Shown: positions 9,655 to 20,073, counted from the stretch's first letter. The stretch is 64,000 nt of DNA from Bacteroides ovatus (GCF_001314995.1 NZ_CP012938.1:682001-746000), one strand, 5' to 3'. Made by a program: numbers and translations. The notes: a model not told the origin generated them from the letters alone.

Positions 9655-10719
9655 ATGAGAAAGATATTCTATTTTATAATGTTGTTATTTGGCATAACGG
9701 TTGCGAATACAGCGTGTGATGATTGGACAGACATGGAACCAAAATTCCAGGAAGATATGACTCAGTCGTCACTTCCGGAAGAATACTATGCCCAGCTTCG
9801 CGCTTATAAGAAAACAGATCATCCGGTTGCTTTCGGATGGTTTGGTAATTGGACCGGAAATGGAGCTACTTTAGAAAAATGTTTAGCCGGACTTCCTGAT
9901 AGTGTGGATTTTGTTTCTATTTGGGGTAACTGGAGAAATTTGACAGAAGCGCAAACAAAAGATTTGCGTTATGTACAAAATGTAAAAGGGACTAAAGCTT
10001 TGATGTGTTTTATTGTTCAAAATATCGGTGACCAATTGACTCCCGAGGAATATAAAGATAATTATCTGGAATTCTGGGGATGGAATGAGAATAAGGAAGA
10101 AGCTATAAAGAAATATGCCCATGCAATATGTGATAGTATTGATAAATATGGATATGATGGCTTTGATATTGACTATGAGCCTAATTTTGGTCATCGAGGT
10201 AACATGAGTGGAAGTGATGAGAATATGTTGTTGTTCATTCAGACCTTGGGAGAAAGAATCGGACCAAAATCGGGTACAGACAGGCTATTAGTAATTGACG
10301 GTGAGCCACAAAGTATTGTATCGGAGTCAGGTCCTTATTTTAATTATTTTATAGTGCAGGCTTATGATTCTCCAGGAGATAATACTGGACGTGACAATTT
10401 GGATAGCCGTTTAAACTCTACAATAAGAAACTTCGATGGGCATTTGACTGCAGAAGAAGTTGCTAAGAAATATATTGTAACTGAAAATTTTGAAAAATGG
10501 GCTTTGTCTGGTGGTGCTGATTTCACAGATCGATATGGAAATAAAATGAAGTCTTTGGAAGGTATGGCACGTTGGACGCCTATTATTGACGGGAAAAAAT
10601 GTGTAAAAGGAGGGGTCGGAACTTATCATATGGAGTATGAATATACAATTGATGGTACAGAAGAATCTTATCCTTATTTGCGTAATGCTATCCGCATTAT
10701 GAATCCACCGGTAAAATAA
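9655..10719 (+). CDS. GH18 endo-beta-N-acetylglucosaminidase lipoprotein
   Basis: This GH18-family TIM barrel carries the catalytic signature DGFDIDYE (DxxDxDxE), with the acid glutamate at residue 175 counted from the ATG at 9655. That start gives a clean lipoprotein signal (MRKIFYFIMLLFGIT...ANTAC) with Cys21 followed by acidic residues, as in Bacteroides surface lipoproteins. A GTG at 9619 would add 12 unlikely residues and overlap the susD stop. GH18 enzymes of this locus type cut the chitobiose core of N-glycans at the cell surface; BT1038 and BT1044 are the relatives I recall. Expected role: releasing glycan from glycoprotein for capture by the SusCD pair. Confidence 0.88.
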   Translation: MRKIFYFIMLLFGITVANTACDDWTDMEPKFQEDMTQSSLPEEYYAQLRAYKKTDHPVAFGWFGNWTGNGATLEKCLAGLPDSVDFVSIWGNWRNLTEAQTKDLRYVQNVKGTKALMCFIVQNIGDQLTPEEYKDNYLEFWGWNENKEEAIKKYAHAICDSIDKYGYDGFDIDYEPNFGHRGNMSGSDENMLLFIQTLGERIGPKSGTDRLLVIDGEPQSIVSESGPYFNYFIVQAYDSPGDNTGRDNLDSRLNSTIRNFDGHLTAEEVAKKYIVTENFEKWALSGGADFTDRYGNKMKSLEGMARWTPIIDGKKCVKGGVGTYHMEYEYTIDGTEESYPYLRNAIRIMNPPVK

Positions 10720-10741
10720 TAAATTTAAAGATATAATAATT

Positions 10742-11953
10742 ATGAGATATCTGGTAAAAAATAAAAATACAATAATGTTCGCCTTTGCCATATTGCTTTG
10801 TGCAATTATAGCAAGTTGTGAAGATGCAAAGTATGATACTATCGGCAGTAGAATTTATTTAGCTGAATCCAGTAGTTTGTCTTATGAATCTAAAAAAGTA
10901 ACAGTAGCTGAAGAGGGTAGTGTTGTCACTGTGACTCCTCGGTCGGGACAAATTGCAACAAAAGATATAGAAGTTACTTTGGGACTAAGTCCGAAATCGT
11001 TGGAAGTATATAATACAAAAAGTGGTACGAACTATAAATCTATGCCGGAAGGTTCATATTCTTTTGATCAAAAGACAGTGGTTATAAAAAAAGGAGAATT
11101 AGTGGCTCCTACTGTTAAAGTATCAATTGATCCGTTGACAAAGGAAATGCTTGATTCTGGTGATAAATTTGCACTACCGGTTGCTATTACTGCTGTATCA
11201 GGTGGGCAACAAACTTTGGAAGGTGCAGATGTGATGATTTATATCATGGATCAGGTTATTATAACCTCTGCACCAGTGTTGACGGGTACAAAACCAATTA
11301 CTATGGAAATGCGTCAGGATTATACAGTAACTCAATGGTCACTTGAAATGCGTATTAATATGAGCGAACTTGGGGATGGGGTGACTCCTGGAGTTGGTTA
11401 TCCTGGTCCTCCTAGCTATCAGAATCAAGCAATATTTTCTGCAGGTCCAGGTAATGGTATCGCAGAAGATGGTGAAATTTATATCCGTTTTGGTGATGGC
11501 CCGATTCCTGGTAATATTTTGCAGATAAAAACACAAGGTACTCAAGTAAATGCTGCTACTAAGTTTAAAAATAATCAATGGTATCATTTAGCATTTGTTT
11601 GTGATGGAGTGAAATTGACTATTTATGTAAATGGAAATATTGATGCAACATTAGATCTTCCAAGAAAACCTTTGCGTCTTGTTAAGAATAGCTTTGGTAT
11701 ATGCAATGGTGATTGGATGGTTACAGATGCTATAGTTAGCGAAGTACGTTTTTGGACTACTGCTATTTCACAATCGCAGATTCAGAATAATATGTTTGCG
11801 ATAAATCCGGGTACAGATGGCTTGGAGGCTTATTGGAAATTGAATGAAGGGTCAGGAACCGAATTTAAAGATGCAACTGGTCATGGAAATAAAGCCACGG
11901 CACCTAAGGGAGTTGTCAGATGGGTAGATGGCATTAGATCAGATGGTAAATAA
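10742..11953 (+). CDS. Surface glycan-binding-type lipoprotein, DUF1735 plus LamG domain
   Basis: The protein is 403 residues with a lipoprotein signal ending at Cys26 (AIIASC-ED). Residues about 40-165 resemble the DUF1735/BT_3987-type N-terminal beta-sandwich, including the YNTKSGTNYKSMPEGSYSF motif found in many such proteins. Residues about 175-400 form a concanavalin-A-like LamG domain (WYHLAFVCDGVKLTIYVNG, EAYWKLNEGSGTEF). No catalytic residues are evident. Its place directly after susC-susD-GH18 suggests an accessory surface glycan-binding protein. Confidence 0.78.
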   Translation: MRYLVKNKNTIMFAFAILLCAIIASCEDAKYDTIGSRIYLAESSSLSYESKKVTVAEEGSVVTVTPRSGQIATKDIEVTLGLSPKSLEVYNTKSGTNYKSMPEGSYSFDQKTVVIKKGELVAPTVKVSIDPLTKEMLDSGDKFALPVAITAVSGGQQTLEGADVMIYIMDQVIITSAPVLTGTKPITMEMRQDYTVTQWSLEMRINMSELGDGVTPGVGYPGPPSYQNQAIFSAGPGNGIAEDGEIYIRFGDGPIPGNILQIKTQGTQVNAATKFKNNQWYHLAFVCDGVKLTIYVNGNIDATLDLPRKPLRLVKNSFGICNGDWMVTDAIVSEVRFWTTAISQSQIQNNMFAINPGTDGLEAYWKLNEGSGTEFKDATGHGNKATAPKGVVRWVDGIRSDGK

Positions 11954-11976
11954 TATAATATTCAAATGATGTAATT

Positions 11977-12942
11977 ATGAGATTGAAAAATATAATATGG
12001 AAAACAGTAGTGATGTCATTAATGGCATCACCACTGTGCATCTCTTGTGACGATGATGACGAAGTTACTATGAATTCTAAGTTTTATCTTTCTACGAAAG
12101 TTTTTCCGGTAGATTCTTATGAAGCATCGTTGTCAGTGATTTTGAAAGATAATTCAGTGGTCGTAAATGAGTTACAACCTAATTATCGGTTTGTTGCATG
12201 TGCCACGGAGAGATTATCGAAAGATGTGAAAATAACAGCCGATAGTGATGATAATCTAGTAAGTGCTTACAATAAAGCTAATGATACGGAATATAACATA
12301 TTACCTGCTGAAAATTATTCTTTCACCAATAAAACTGTTACTATTGAAAATGGAGAAAGTGTATCTGGAGATTCTATAAAAATAGAGCTATTAAATGTAG
12401 GATCGTTGACTACAGAAGGGGGATATTTGTTGCCAGTTACCATATCTTCTATAGAAGGTAATAACTTAGATGCACTTAGCTCTAACAGAGGAGTAGTTTA
12501 TCTGAAAATTCAAAATATTCATGTCAATGTAGAGTCCGGGCAACCGGCTGAAGGTACTTTGATTGCCGATCGTTCTGGCTGGACTGTAAAAGTTGCCCCG
12601 ACGACTCGTGGAGATGCTAAAAATCTAATTGATGGAACAAATTCTGATGTAGCTCGTGATGGAGGAGCAGAATATTGGTTAACTGTGGATATAGGTAAGG
12701 TGCAGACATTAACAGGAATAAGAAATAAGTGTTATGCTAGTAGTTATTCACCGACTGCAGTAGAAGTATTTACTTCGAGTGATGGAGCAAAATGGAAATC
12801 TATTGGTGCTGTAACTATTTCAAAGAGTGGCACACAATATATTAAGTTTTCGAAAGCCGTTGAAACGCGTTATTTAAAGTATTATGTGAAACAAGGTCCC
12901 AATACGGTCAGCCTTACGGAATTTGACCTATATGCGAAATAA
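11977..12942 (+). CDS. Surface lipoprotein, DUF1735 plus F5/8-type (discoidin) carbohydrate-binding domain
   Basis: This 321-residue protein has a lipoprotein signal with Cys24 followed by DDDDE, an acidic tract like Bacteroides surface-export signals. A DUF1735-like domain spans about 40-175 (AYNKANDTEYNILPAENYSF). A C-terminal F5/8 type C/CBM32-like domain spans about 195-321 (YWLTVDIGKVQTLTGIRNK, TRYLKYYVK). It follows the LamG protein by 23 bp and is followed by a hairpin, so it is probably the last gene of the susC transcript. A glycan-binding role is inferred; I see no enzyme motif. Confidence 0.76.
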   Translation: MRLKNIIWKTVVMSLMASPLCISCDDDDEVTMNSKFYLSTKVFPVDSYEASLSVILKDNSVVVNELQPNYRFVACATERLSKDVKITADSDDNLVSAYNKANDTEYNILPAENYSFTNKTVTIENGESVSGDSIKIELLNVGSLTTEGGYLLPVTISSIEGNNLDALSSNRGVVYLKIQNIHVNVESGQPAEGTLIADRSGWTVKVAPTTRGDAKNLIDGTNSDVARDGGAEYWLTVDIGKVQTLTGIRNKCYASSYSPTAVEVFTSSDGAKWKSIGAVTISKSGTQYIKFSKAVETRYLKYYVKQGPNTVSLTEFDLYAK

Positions 12943-12965
12943 TTAATAGGTTATTGAAAATTTTT

Positions 12966-13004
12966 AAGTCCCGCTTTTTCGTTTTTTCGGATAAAGTGGG
13001 ACTT
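12966..13004 (+). terminator. Hairpin after the susC operon
   Basis: The arms AAGTCCCGCTTT (12966-12977) and AAAGTGGGACTT (12993-13004) pair over 12 bp with one G-U. There is no strong T-run downstream, so it may attenuate transcription rather than end it fully. Confidence 0.5.
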
Positions 13005-13106
13005 ACTATATAAGTTAATAAATGAAAAAAGAAAAAGATTGATTGTTTAATAGTATCATATTGATTGTATTACTATTATATAATAACTTTTAATAGCAAG
13101 AAAAAC

Positions 13107-15308
13107 ATGAAATTATCTATTATTCTACGGTTCTGTTTATGGTTTATGGGAATTAGTATGGCGTTTCCGTCTCTCTCTCAAACTATGTTAGTAACTAATG
13201 GGAATACAAGTTCTAGGATCATTTTGAAAGAGAATAATCAAATATCGTGGACAGCTGCAAATTTGTTACAAACATTTATTCAAAAAGTAACCAGTTGTAA
13301 GCTGCCTGTTGTTATAAGTCAAACTCCTCGAAAAGGAGATATTCTCATTGGTGGTCAATCTCCAGCGGAAGTAACAGAGGATGGATTCTCTATTTCTACT
13401 CAAGATGGTATTCTAAAAATATCTGGTAAAGAAAACGGTGTTGTATATGGGGTTGTTACTTTATTAGAGCAATATTTGGGTATCGATTATTGGGGAGAGA
13501 ATGAATATTCTCTTACCCCTTCAAAAACAGTGAACTTACCCTTAATTAATAAAGTCGAGAATCCGGGCTTTCGTTACCGTCAGACACAATGTTATGCTAT
13601 CCATACAGACTCTATTTATAAGTGGTGGAATCGTTTAGAGGAACCGAATGAAGTGTTTGCTGCCGGTTATTGGGTGCATACTTTTGATAAGCTTCTGCCT
13701 TCATCCATTTATGGGAAAGAACATCCGGAATATTATTCTTACTTTAAAGGAAAACGCCACCCGGGAAAGGCCAGCCAGTGGTGTTTGAGTAATCCGGAGG
13801 TTTTTGAGATTGTTGCTCAACGTGTTGATTCTATTTTCAAAGCAAATCCAGATAAACATATCATGTCTGTAAGTCAGAATGATGGTAATTATACAAATTG
13901 TACGTGTGATGCTTGTAAGGCAATTGATGATTATGAAGGAGCATTATCAGGAAGTATCATCACTTTTCTGAATAAGTTGGCTGCCCGTTTTCCGGATAAA
14001 GAATTTTCCACATTGGCTTATCTATATACGATGAATCCTCCGAAACATGTGAAACCTTTGCCGAATGTGAATATTATGTTATGTGATATTGACTGTGACC
14101 GTGAAGTAACTTTGACGGAGAATGCTTCGGGAAAAGAGTTTGTGAAAGCCATGGAAGGATGGTCTAAGATTACCAATAATATTTTCGTGTGGGATTACGG
14201 TATTAACTTTGATAATTATCTGGCTCCATTTCCTAATTTCCATATTTTACAGGACAATATCCGTCTTTTCAAAAAGAATCATGCCACCATGCATTTCTCT
14301 CAAATAGCAGGGAGCAGGGGAGGAGATTTTGCAGAACTTCGCGCTTATTTAGTGTCAAAGTTAATGTGGAATCCAGAAGTTAATGTAGACTCATTGATGC
14401 AACATTTTCTGCATGGATATTATGGGGAAGCAGCGCCATATCTTTATCAGTACATAAAGATAATGGAAGGCGCATTAATTGGTAGTGGACAGAGGTTGTG
14501 GATATATGATTCACCTGTATCACATAAATATGGCATGTTAAAGCCTGCTTTGATGCGTCGTTATAATCATTTATTTGATTTGGCTGAAAAGGCTGTTGCA
14601 GCAGAACCCGATTTCTTAAAACGAGTTCAACGGGCACGTCTGCCAATTCAGTATTCAGAACTGGAGATTGCACGAACAGAGACAGAAAAAGATTTGGTAG
14701 ATATTAATAAGAAGTTAGACCTTTTTGAGGAACGCGTGAAAGAGTTTCAAGTTCCTACATTGAATGAGCGTTCCAATTCACCGGTAGACTATTGCAAATT
14801 GTATCGCGAACGTTACATGCCGCAGAAAGAAAGAAGTTTAGCTTTGGGTGCAAAAGTTACTTATCTAATTCCTCCTACCGGAAAATATGCGGCATTAGGA
14901 AAGAACGCATTGGTTGACGGTTTGTTTGGTGGAGCAACCTTTGTTGATAGCTGGATTGGTTGGGAAGGAACCGATGGTGCATTTGTTATAGATTTGGGCG
15001 AAACAAAAGAGATACAAAGTGTGGAAACAGATTTTCTTCATCAAATAGGGGCCTGGATTCTTTTTCCTCTAAAGGTGGTTTATTCATATGCTGAAGACGG
15101 TGAGCATTATACACATTGGAAAACGATTGATTTACCGGAAGAACGTACCGGTGAGGTAGAATTCCGTGGAGTCAAGGCTGAATCAGCCGAACCGATAAAA
15201 ACTCGTTATGTGAAAGTAGAAGTCACTGGAACGAAAGAATGTCCGACTTGGCATTATGGTGTAGGTCATCCTTCGTGGTTCTTTATAGACGAAGTGATAA
15301 TAAAATAA
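13107..15308 (+). CDS. GH163-type (DUF4838) endo-beta-N-acetylglucosaminidase
   Basis: This is a secreted 733-residue protein when begun at 13107, which gives a normal signal peptide (to about SLSQ); an ATG at 13065 adds a poor 14-residue extension. The N-terminal part resembles the GH67/GH20b-like accessory fold (ENGVVYGVVTLLEQYLGIDYWG). The central region carries the DUF4838 hallmark SVSQNDGNYTNCTCDACKA. The C-terminal ~130 residues are F5/8-like (FVIDLGETKEIQSVETDF). DUF4838 corresponds to GH163, whose characterised member cleaves complex N-glycans. With the GH18 upstream, this would give the locus two unrelated endo-hexosaminidases. Exact specificity cannot be read from sequence. Confidence 0.75.
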   Translation: MKLSIILRFCLWFMGISMAFPSLSQTMLVTNGNTSSRIILKENNQISWTAANLLQTFIQKVTSCKLPVVISQTPRKGDILIGGQSPAEVTEDGFSISTQDGILKISGKENGVVYGVVTLLEQYLGIDYWGENEYSLTPSKTVNLPLINKVENPGFRYRQTQCYAIHTDSIYKWWNRLEEPNEVFAAGYWVHTFDKLLPSSIYGKEHPEYYSYFKGKRHPGKASQWCLSNPEVFEIVAQRVDSIFKANPDKHIMSVSQNDGNYTNCTCDACKAIDDYEGALSGSIITFLNKLAARFPDKEFSTLAYLYTMNPPKHVKPLPNVNIMLCDIDCDREVTLTENASGKEFVKAMEGWSKITNNIFVWDYGINFDNYLAPFPNFHILQDNIRLFKKNHATMHFSQIAGSRGGDFAELRAYLVSKLMWNPEVNVDSLMQHFLHGYYGEAAPYLYQYIKIMEGALIGSGQRLWIYDSPVSHKYGMLKPALMRRYNHLFDLAEKAVAAEPDFLKRVQRARLPIQYSELEIARTETEKDLVDINKKLDLFEERVKEFQVPTLNERSNSPVDYCKLYRERYMPQKERSLALGAKVTYLIPPTGKYAALGKNALVDGLFGGATFVDSWIGWEGTDGAFVIDLGETKEIQSVETDFLHQIGAWILFPLKVVYSYAEDGEHYTHWKTIDLPEERTGEVEFRGVKAESAEPIKTRYVKVEVTGTKECPTWHYGVGHPSWFFIDEVIIK

Positions 15309-15317
15309 AAAAAGTAG

Positions 15318-15342
15318 GGGGGAGACGTTAGTAGTTTCCCCC
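15318..15342 (+). terminator. GC-rich hairpin followed by TTTT
   Basis: GGGGGAGAC (15318-15326) pairs with GTTTCCCCC (15334-15342) with one G-U, followed by TTTT. It lies 10 bp after the GH163 stop and about 65 bp before the transporter, so it is a likely Rho-independent or partial terminator. Confidence 0.5.
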
Positions 15343-15406
15343 TTTTAGTTGTATTATATATAGATGGGTCAGAAAAATGTTTTTTTTCATCTATATACTA
15401 TGATTT

Positions 15407-16735
15407 ATGCAACAGAATAAAACTGCTTCTCAACGAAAAACTATTAACCCGGCTTGCTGGGTACCTACTGCTTATTTTGCAATGGGACTTCCCTTTATTG
15501 CTATTAATTTGGTTTCTGTTTTCATGTTTAAGGATCTTGGAATTTCGGATACGCAAATTGCATTCTGGACTTCTCTGATTATGATGCCTTGGACACTGAA
15601 ATTTTTGTGGAGTCCTTTTCTTGAAATGTATCGTACGAAAAAATTCTTCGTATTGATTACAGAATTATTGAGTGGTGTATTGTTTGGAGTAGTAGCCTTT
15701 TCTTTGTTTTTCGATTACTTTTTCGCCATAAGTATCTCTACAATGGCAGTGATTGCCTTTAGTGGAGCAACGCACGATATTGCTTGTGATGGTGTATATA
15801 TGGCTGAATTGAACAAAGAAGATCAGGCAAAATATATCGGAGTGCAGGGTGCTTTTTATAATGTAGCCAAATTGGTTGCTAATGGAGGATTAGTTGCTAT
15901 GGCAGGAGCATTGGCAGAGCATTTCGGAGCAATAGAAGGTGCTTCGATAGATGCTAACAAAGGAGCGTATTCATCTGCATGGATGATTATTTTCGGCGTA
16001 ATTGCGGCAATAATGGTACTGATCGGTATTTATCATATAAAAATGCTTCCTTCTACACAGATTCCGTCAACAACGAAGAAAACTGCATCGGAGGTTGGGC
16101 ACGAATTGGTAGCAGTCATTGCTAACTTCTTTACTAAAAAGCATATTCTTTATTACATCTGTTTTATTATTTTATATCGTTTGGCAGAAGGCTTTATCAT
16201 GAAAATAGCTCCGCTGTTTTTACGTGCGTCAAGGGATGTAGGCGGCTTAGGGCTGTCGTTGACAGAGATCGGCACGCTAAATGGTATCTTTGGTTCCGCT
16301 GCTTTCGTTTTAGGCTCATTGTTGGCAGGTATTTATGTCTCTAAGTTCGGATTGAAAAAGACACTATTTACTCTCTGCTGTATTTTTAATCTTCCGTTTG
16401 TAGCCTATACTTTTTTGGCAGTTGCACAGCCTACTAATGTATATCTGATCGGAACTTGTATAACAATGGAATATTTTGGTTATGGCTTTGGTTTTGTCGG
16501 ACTGACGTTGTTTATGATGCAACAGATTGCTCCAGGCAAACATCAAATGTCACATTACGCATTTGCTTCAGGAATCATGAATCTGGGAGTGATGTTTCCG
16601 GGAATGGTTAGTGGTTATCTTAGTGACTTATTAGGATATCGTAATTTCTTTATCTATGTGTTAATTGCAACTATTCCAGCTTTTCTGATTACTTATTTCA
16701 TACCTTTCACGTATGATGACTCAAAAAATAAATAA
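15407..16735 (+). CDS. MFS permease, probable Man-GlcNAc importer
   Basis: This inner-membrane protein has 442 residues and about 12 hydrophobic helices. Its N-terminal part ([44 protein letters not shown]) resembles the AmpG-like branch of the major facilitator superfamily. It sits just before a cytoplasmic GH130 phosphorylase and a GH92 mannosidase. This placement suggests it carries the beta-1,4-mannosyl-GlcNAc core left after periplasmic trimming into the cytoplasm. Substrate is inferred from context only. BT1034 would be the equivalent. Confidence 0.82.
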   Translation: MQQNKTASQRKTINPACWVPTAYFAMGLPFIAINLVSVFMFKDLGISDTQIAFWTSLIMMPWTLKFLWSPFLEMYRTKKFFVLITELLSGVLFGVVAFSLFFDYFFAISISTMAVIAFSGATHDIACDGVYMAELNKEDQAKYIGVQGAFYNVAKLVANGGLVAMAGALAEHFGAIEGASIDANKGAYSSAWMIIFGVIAAIMVLIGIYHIKMLPSTQIPSTTKKTASEVGHELVAVIANFFTKKHILYYICFIILYRLAEGFIMKIAPLFLRASRDVGGLGLSLTEIGTLNGIFGSAAFVLGSLLAGIYVSKFGLKKTLFTLCCIFNLPFVAYTFLAVAQPTNVYLIGTCITMEYFGYGFGFVGLTLFMMQQIAPGKHQMSHYAFASGIMNLGVMFPGMVSGYLSDLLGYRNFFIYVLIATIPAFLITYFIPFTYDDSKNK

Positions 16736-16751
16736 TATAAAATCAACGATT

Positions 16752-17720
16752 ATGAATAAAATTCAAATTCCTTGGGAAGATCGTCCTGTCGGATGTACGG
16801 ACGTTATGTGGCGTTACTCACAAAATCCAGTTATCGGACGTTATCATATTCCTTCATCTAATAGTATTTTCAATAGTGCAGTTGTTCCTTTTGAGGATGG
16901 TTTTGCAGGCGTATTCCGTTGTGATAACAAAGCTGTACAGATGAATATCTTTGCAGGTTTTAGTAAGGACGGAATTCATTGGGATATCAATCATGAACCT
17001 ATTCAGTTTAAAGCAGGTAACACGGAAATGATCGAGTCGGAATATAAATACGACCCTCGTGTTACATGGATTGAAGACCGCTATTGGGTGACTTGGTGTA
17101 ATGGTTATCATGGCCCTACGATTGGTATTGCCTATACTTTTGACTTTAAGGAGTTTTTCCAGTGCGAAAATGCTTTCTTGCCTTTCAATCGTAATGGTGT
17201 ACTTTTTCCGCAGAAGATCGATGGCAAGTATGCGATGTTGAGTCGTCCCAGTGATAATGGACATACTCCGTTTGGCGATATATACATCAGCTATAGCCCG
17301 GATATGAAATATTGGGGTGAACACCGCTGTGTAATGAAAGTGACTCCTTTCCCGGAAAGCGCTTGGCAGTGTACAAAGATTGGTGCAGGTTCAGTTCCTT
17401 TCCTTACAGATGAAGGCTGGTTGCTGTTCTATCACGGTGTAATCACTACTTGTAATGGTTTCCGTTACGCTATGGGAGCTGCCATATTGGATAAAGATCA
17501 TCCGGAAAAAGTTCTTTACCGTACACGTGAATATCTGATTGGGCCGGCTGCTCCTTACGAACTTCAGGGTGACGTTCCTAATGTAGTATTCCCCTGTGCT
17601 GCTTTGCAAGATGGTGAACGTGTTGCTGTTTATTATGGTGCGGCAGATACTGTGGTAGGTATGGCCTTCGGATATATAAAAGAGATTATCGATTTTACGA
17701 AACGAACGAGTATCATTTAA
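16752..17720 (+). CDS. GH130 beta-1,4-mannosyl-N-acetylglucosamine phosphorylase
   Basis: This is a five-bladed-propeller GH130 enzyme of 322 residues without a signal peptide, so cytoplasmic. Conserved blocks include [19 protein letters not shown] and [20 protein letters not shown], with the catalytic aspartate expected in the first. The start at 16752 avoids a 23-bp overlap with the permease that the ATG at 16713 would cause and matches family N-termini (IPWEDRPVG). The B. thetaiotaomicron counterpart BT1033 phosphorolyses Man-beta-1,4-GlcNAc to mannose-1-phosphate and GlcNAc. The tight spacing to the permease and the mannosidase supports the same pathway here. Confidence 0.88.
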   Translation: MNKIQIPWEDRPVGCTDVMWRYSQNPVIGRYHIPSSNSIFNSAVVPFEDGFAGVFRCDNKAVQMNIFAGFSKDGIHWDINHEPIQFKAGNTEMIESEYKYDPRVTWIEDRYWVTWCNGYHGPTIGIAYTFDFKEFFQCENAFLPFNRNGVLFPQKIDGKYAMLSRPSDNGHTPFGDIYISYSPDMKYWGEHRCVMKVTPFPESAWQCTKIGAGSVPFLTDEGWLLFYHGVITTCNGFRYAMGAAILDKDHPEKVLYRTREYLIGPAAPYELQGDVPNVVFPCAALQDGERVAVYYGAADTVVGMAFGYIKEIIDFTKRTSII

Positions 17721-17727
17721 TAAAGAT

Positions 17728-20001
17728 ATGAAACGTATTATATTAACTTACACACTTGCTTTTTCCCTTCTTTCCGCCTATGCGGGGGAAGGGGGGAGCC
17801 CTCCCCTTAAAAATACGGATAAAAGTCTTTTGATAGATTATGTGGATCCTTTTATCGGAACTACAAATTTCGGAACGACTAATCCCGGAGCGATTTGCCC
17901 CAATGGTATGATGTCTGTGGTTCCTTTCAATGTGATGGGATCTTCCGAAAACACATACGATAAAGATGCCCGATGGTGGTCTACGCCTTATGAATATACA
18001 AATTGTTTCTTTACCGGATATGCTCATGTGAATTTGAGTGGAGTCGGTTGTCCGGAATTAGGTTCTTTATTATTGATGCCTACTACCGGAGAACTGAATG
18101 TGGATTATAAAGAATATGGTAGTAAGTATAAGGATGAACAGGCCTCACCGGGCTATTATTCTAATTATCTGACTAAATATAATGTAAAAACAGAAGTTTC
18201 GGCTACTCCGCGTAGCGGTATTGCCCGATTTACTTTCCCGAAAGGGAAAAGCCATATCCTGCTGAATCTGGGGGAGGGATTAACGAATGAGAGTGGCGCT
18301 ATGCTTCGTCGTGTAAGCGATTGTGAAGTGGAAGGAGTCAAACTACTTGGTACATTTTGTTATAATCCTCAAGCTGTATTCCCCATTTACTTTGTATTGC
18401 GGGTTAAGAAGAATCCTTCTGCAACAGGGTATTGGAAGAAACAACGTCCGATGATGGGTGTTGAGGCTGAATGGGATAAGGATCAGGGAAAGTATAAACT
18501 TTATACTCGTTACGGAAAAGAAATAGCAGGAGATGACATTGGTACTTATTTCTCCTTCGATACAGAAGAAGGTGAACAGGTAGAAGTGCAAATGGGAGTT
18601 TCTTTTGTAAGCGTAGAAAATGCCCGTTTGAATCTGGATCGTGAACAGGCTGGAAAGGATTTTGAGAAGATCCATGCGGAAGCACGTTCCAAATGGAATG
18701 ATGACTTGTCACGCATAACAGTGGAAGGTGGTACAGATGCCCAAAAGACTGTGTTTTATACAGCGCTTTATCATTTGCTGATTCATCCTAATATTTTGCA
18801 GGATGTGAACGGAGAATATCCGGCCATGGAAAGTGATAAGATCCTGACAACCAAAGGTGATCGCTATACCGTATTTTCTCTTTGGGATACTTACCGTAAT
18901 GTTCATCAATTGCTAACCTTGGTTTATCCGGAACGTCAGATGGAAATGGTACGTACAATGCTTGATATGTATCGTGAACATGGATGGTTGCCTAAGTGGG
19001 AATTATATGGCAGAGAAACATTGACAATGGAAGGTGATCCGAGTATTCCGGTAATTGTAGATACCTGGATGAAAGGTTTGCGTGACTTTGATGTTGATTT
19101 GGCTTATGAGGCAATGTACAAATCTGCTACATTACCGGGGGCAGAAAACTTGATGCGTCCTGATAATGATGATTATATGTCTAAAGGATATGTACCCCTT
19201 CGTGAACAGTATGACAATTCCGTCTCTCATGCATTGGAATATTATATTGCTGATTTTGCACTGTCTCGTTTTGCAGATGCTTTAGGTAAAAAGAAAGATG
19301 CGGAGATGTTCTATAAACGTTCTTTAGGATACAAACATTATTATAGTAAAGGATTTGGTACTTTCCGTCCGATTCTCCCCGATGGGACGTTTTATAGCCC
19401 GTTTAATCCGAGACAAGGAGAGAACTTTGAACCGAATCCCGGTTTTCATGAAGGTAATTCCTGGAATTATACGTTCTATGTACCACATGATGTATATGGC
19501 TTGGCGAAATTAATGGGTGGAAAGAAACCTTTTATCGATAAACTACAAATGGTTTTTGATGAAGGACTTTACGACCCGGCAAATGAACCGGATATTGCTT
19601 ATGCTCATTTATTCTCATACTTTAAAGGTGAAGAATGGCGTACACAGAAAGAGACGCAGCGTTTATTAGATAAGTACTTTACAACAAAACCTGATGGTAT
19701 TCCAGGAAATGATGATACGGGAACGATGTCTTCCTGGGCTATTTTCAATATGATCGGTTTTTATCCGGATTGTCCCGGACTGCCCGAATATACATTGACG
19801 ACTCCGGTCTTTAATAAGGTAACGATCCGGTTAGATCCGAAATGGTATAAAGAGAACGAATTGGTGATTGAAACCAATCGTACTCAACCAGGAACTTTAT
19901 ATATTGATAAGGTACTATTGGATGGCAAGAAGTTCAATAAATATCATATCACACATGATGAACTTGTTCACGGCAAATATTTAAAGTTTGATTTGAAATA
20001 A
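17728..20001 (+). CDS. GH92 exo-alpha-mannosidase
   Basis: This secreted 757-residue GH92 protein has a signal peptide of about 19 residues. Family blocks are present: DYVDPFIGT near the N-terminus, GYAHVNLSGVGCPELG, HEGNSWNY at 574-581 and GNDDTGTMSSW at 660-670. GH92 enzymes are calcium-dependent exo-mannosidases that trim alpha-mannose from N-glycans with inversion. It follows GH130 by only 7 bp and is the last gene before the IS element (BT1032 position). Just after the signal peptide there is a short Gly/Pro-rich stretch (GEGGSPPL) encoded by a GC-rich palindrome unlike the surrounding DNA. Which alpha-linkage it prefers is not visible. Confidence 0.92.
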   Translation: MKRIILTYTLAFSLLSAYAGEGGSPPLKNTDKSLLIDYVDPFIGTTNFGTTNPGAICPNGMMSVVPFNVMGSSENTYDKDARWWSTPYEYTNCFFTGYAHVNLSGVGCPELGSLLLMPTTGELNVDYKEYGSKYKDEQASPGYYSNYLTKYNVKTEVSATPRSGIARFTFPKGKSHILLNLGEGLTNESGAMLRRVSDCEVEGVKLLGTFCYNPQAVFPIYFVLRVKKNPSATGYWKKQRPMMGVEAEWDKDQGKYKLYTRYGKEIAGDDIGTYFSFDTEEGEQVEVQMGVSFVSVENARLNLDREQAGKDFEKIHAEARSKWNDDLSRITVEGGTDAQKTVFYTALYHLLIHPNILQDVNGEYPAMESDKILTTKGDRYTVFSLWDTYRNVHQLLTLVYPERQMEMVRTMLDMYREHGWLPKWELYGRETLTMEGDPSIPVIVDTWMKGLRDFDVDLAYEAMYKSATLPGAENLMRPDNDDYMSKGYVPLREQYDNSVSHALEYYIADFALSRFADALGKKKDAEMFYKRSLGYKHYYSKGFGTFRPILPDGTFYSPFNPRQGENFEPNPGFHEGNSWNYTFYVPHDVYGLAKLMGGKKPFIDKLQMVFDEGLYDPANEPDIAYAHLFSYFKGEEWRTQKETQRLLDKYFTTKPDGIPGNDDTGTMSSWAIFNMIGFYPDCPGLPEYTLTTPVFNKVTIRLDPKWYKENELVIETNRTQPGTLYIDKVLLDGKKFNKYHITHDELVHGKYLKFDLK

Positions 20002-20040
20002 CACACAGTGTTTCATAGGTATCGTTTTTGGGTTGACAGA

Positions 20041-20073
20041 GGTTGTGTCAAAACGCTGACACAGCCTTTTTTT
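20041..20073 (+). terminator. Terminator-like hairpin formed by the IS left end
   Basis: GGTTGTGTCA (20041-20050) pairs with TGACACAGCC (20057-20066), followed by seven Ts. It has the shape of a Rho-independent terminator and would stop transcription arriving from GH92. The right end (21855-21882) folds the same way. Confidence 0.55.
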
